This document shows, one piece after another, positions 63,961 to 64,000 of a stretch of DNA of 64,000 nt. The notes under the pieces were generated by a model, which worked only from the letters and a program-made list of their open reading frames with translations, had not been told where the DNA came from and ran no database searches. Origin of the DNA: Pseudobutyrivibrio sp. OR37 (lineage in GTDB: Bacteria > Bacillota > Clostridia > Lachnospirales > Lachnospiraceae); contig NZ_FOQF01000009.1 in assembly GCF_900113655.1 (NCBI RefSeq), positions 1 through 64,000 of the forward strand. Direction: 5' to 3'. A program made the translations under genes and the position numbers. Numbering within the stretch: the first letter of the stretch is position 1; each line of letters opens with the position of its first letter.

Positions 63961-64000
63961 TTGGAAAATATGGAAAGCATAAAAGCATTAAAAGAGATGA
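63961..64000 (+). CDS. Start of an unidentified gene (partial)
   Basis: A TTG at 63961 with GGGGG about 10 bases upstream, or the in-frame ATG at 63970, opens a frame reading MENMESIKALKEM up to the window edge. Too short for identification. Confidence 0.4.
   Translation, partial: MENMESIKALKEM

Overview
The window is a low-GC chromosomal segment of an anaerobic Bacillota, class Clostridia, most likely a member of Lachnospiraceae (Butyrivibrio/Pseudobutyrivibrio/Roseburia type). The reasons are the origin gene order, Firmicutes parS sites, a Clostridia-type SRP RNA, a yybP-ykoY manganese riboswitch, and several families typical of that group (DUF5711, DUF4446, DUF3881, YhgE/Pip). The window is centred on the replication origin. 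Almost every gene left of about 38.2 kb is on the minus strand and almost every gene right of it is on the plus strand, so genes are read away from oriC. No transposase, integrase, phage gene or CRISPR array was seen.

Left arm, read leftwards from oriC: dnaA, dnaN, an S4-domain gene, recF, gyrB and gyrA form the classic origin cluster. Then come tRNA-Ser(GCU) and tRNA-Cys(GCA), tyrS, a PAP2 phosphatase, and a manganese riboswitch driving mntP plus a Ca/Na-antiporter-family gene. Next are a zinc-ribbon gene, metG, tatD, rsmA, a TPR-GGDEF protein, two YhgE/Pip membrane proteins with a small membrane gene between them, and a GH13 glycosidase. Two plus-strand genes interrupt (a GNAT and an NrdG-like radical SAM enzyme). 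Then tadA, SRP RNA, a coiled-coil gene, an aconitase-superfamily enzyme, an AI-2E-family permease, a large TPR/AAA-like protein, glgB, a DUF5711 gene and a cvpA-like gene. At the extreme left two near-consensus promoters point out of the window and probably drive a stable-RNA (rRNA) operon.

Right arm: rpmH, rnpA, yidD, yidC, jag, mnmE, mnmG and rsmG, a small coiled-coil gene, two perfect parS sites, parA, parB, DUF4446 and DUF3881 genes, and tRNA-Arg(CCU). These are followed by a stand-alone CheC-type gene paired with a membrane-anchored acidic repeat protein, tRNA-Lys(CUU), trmB (minus) and a penicillin-binding carboxypeptidase. An accessory patch holds an ArgR-like gene and an AbiEi/AbiEii-like pair. 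The end of the window is a mobA-like gene followed by the conserved yaaO-yaaR-holB-ricT-trmN-rsmI block, with a guanylate-kinase-like gene in the tmk position, a divergent PAP2 gene and the start of an unidentified gene.

The window therefore mixes replication initiation and segregation, tRNA/rRNA modification and translation genes with a few poorly understood membrane and signalling genes. The least explained are the CheC-type/acidic-repeat pair, the TPR/AAA-like protein with an altered Walker B motif, the YhgE/Pip pair and the AbiE-like pair.
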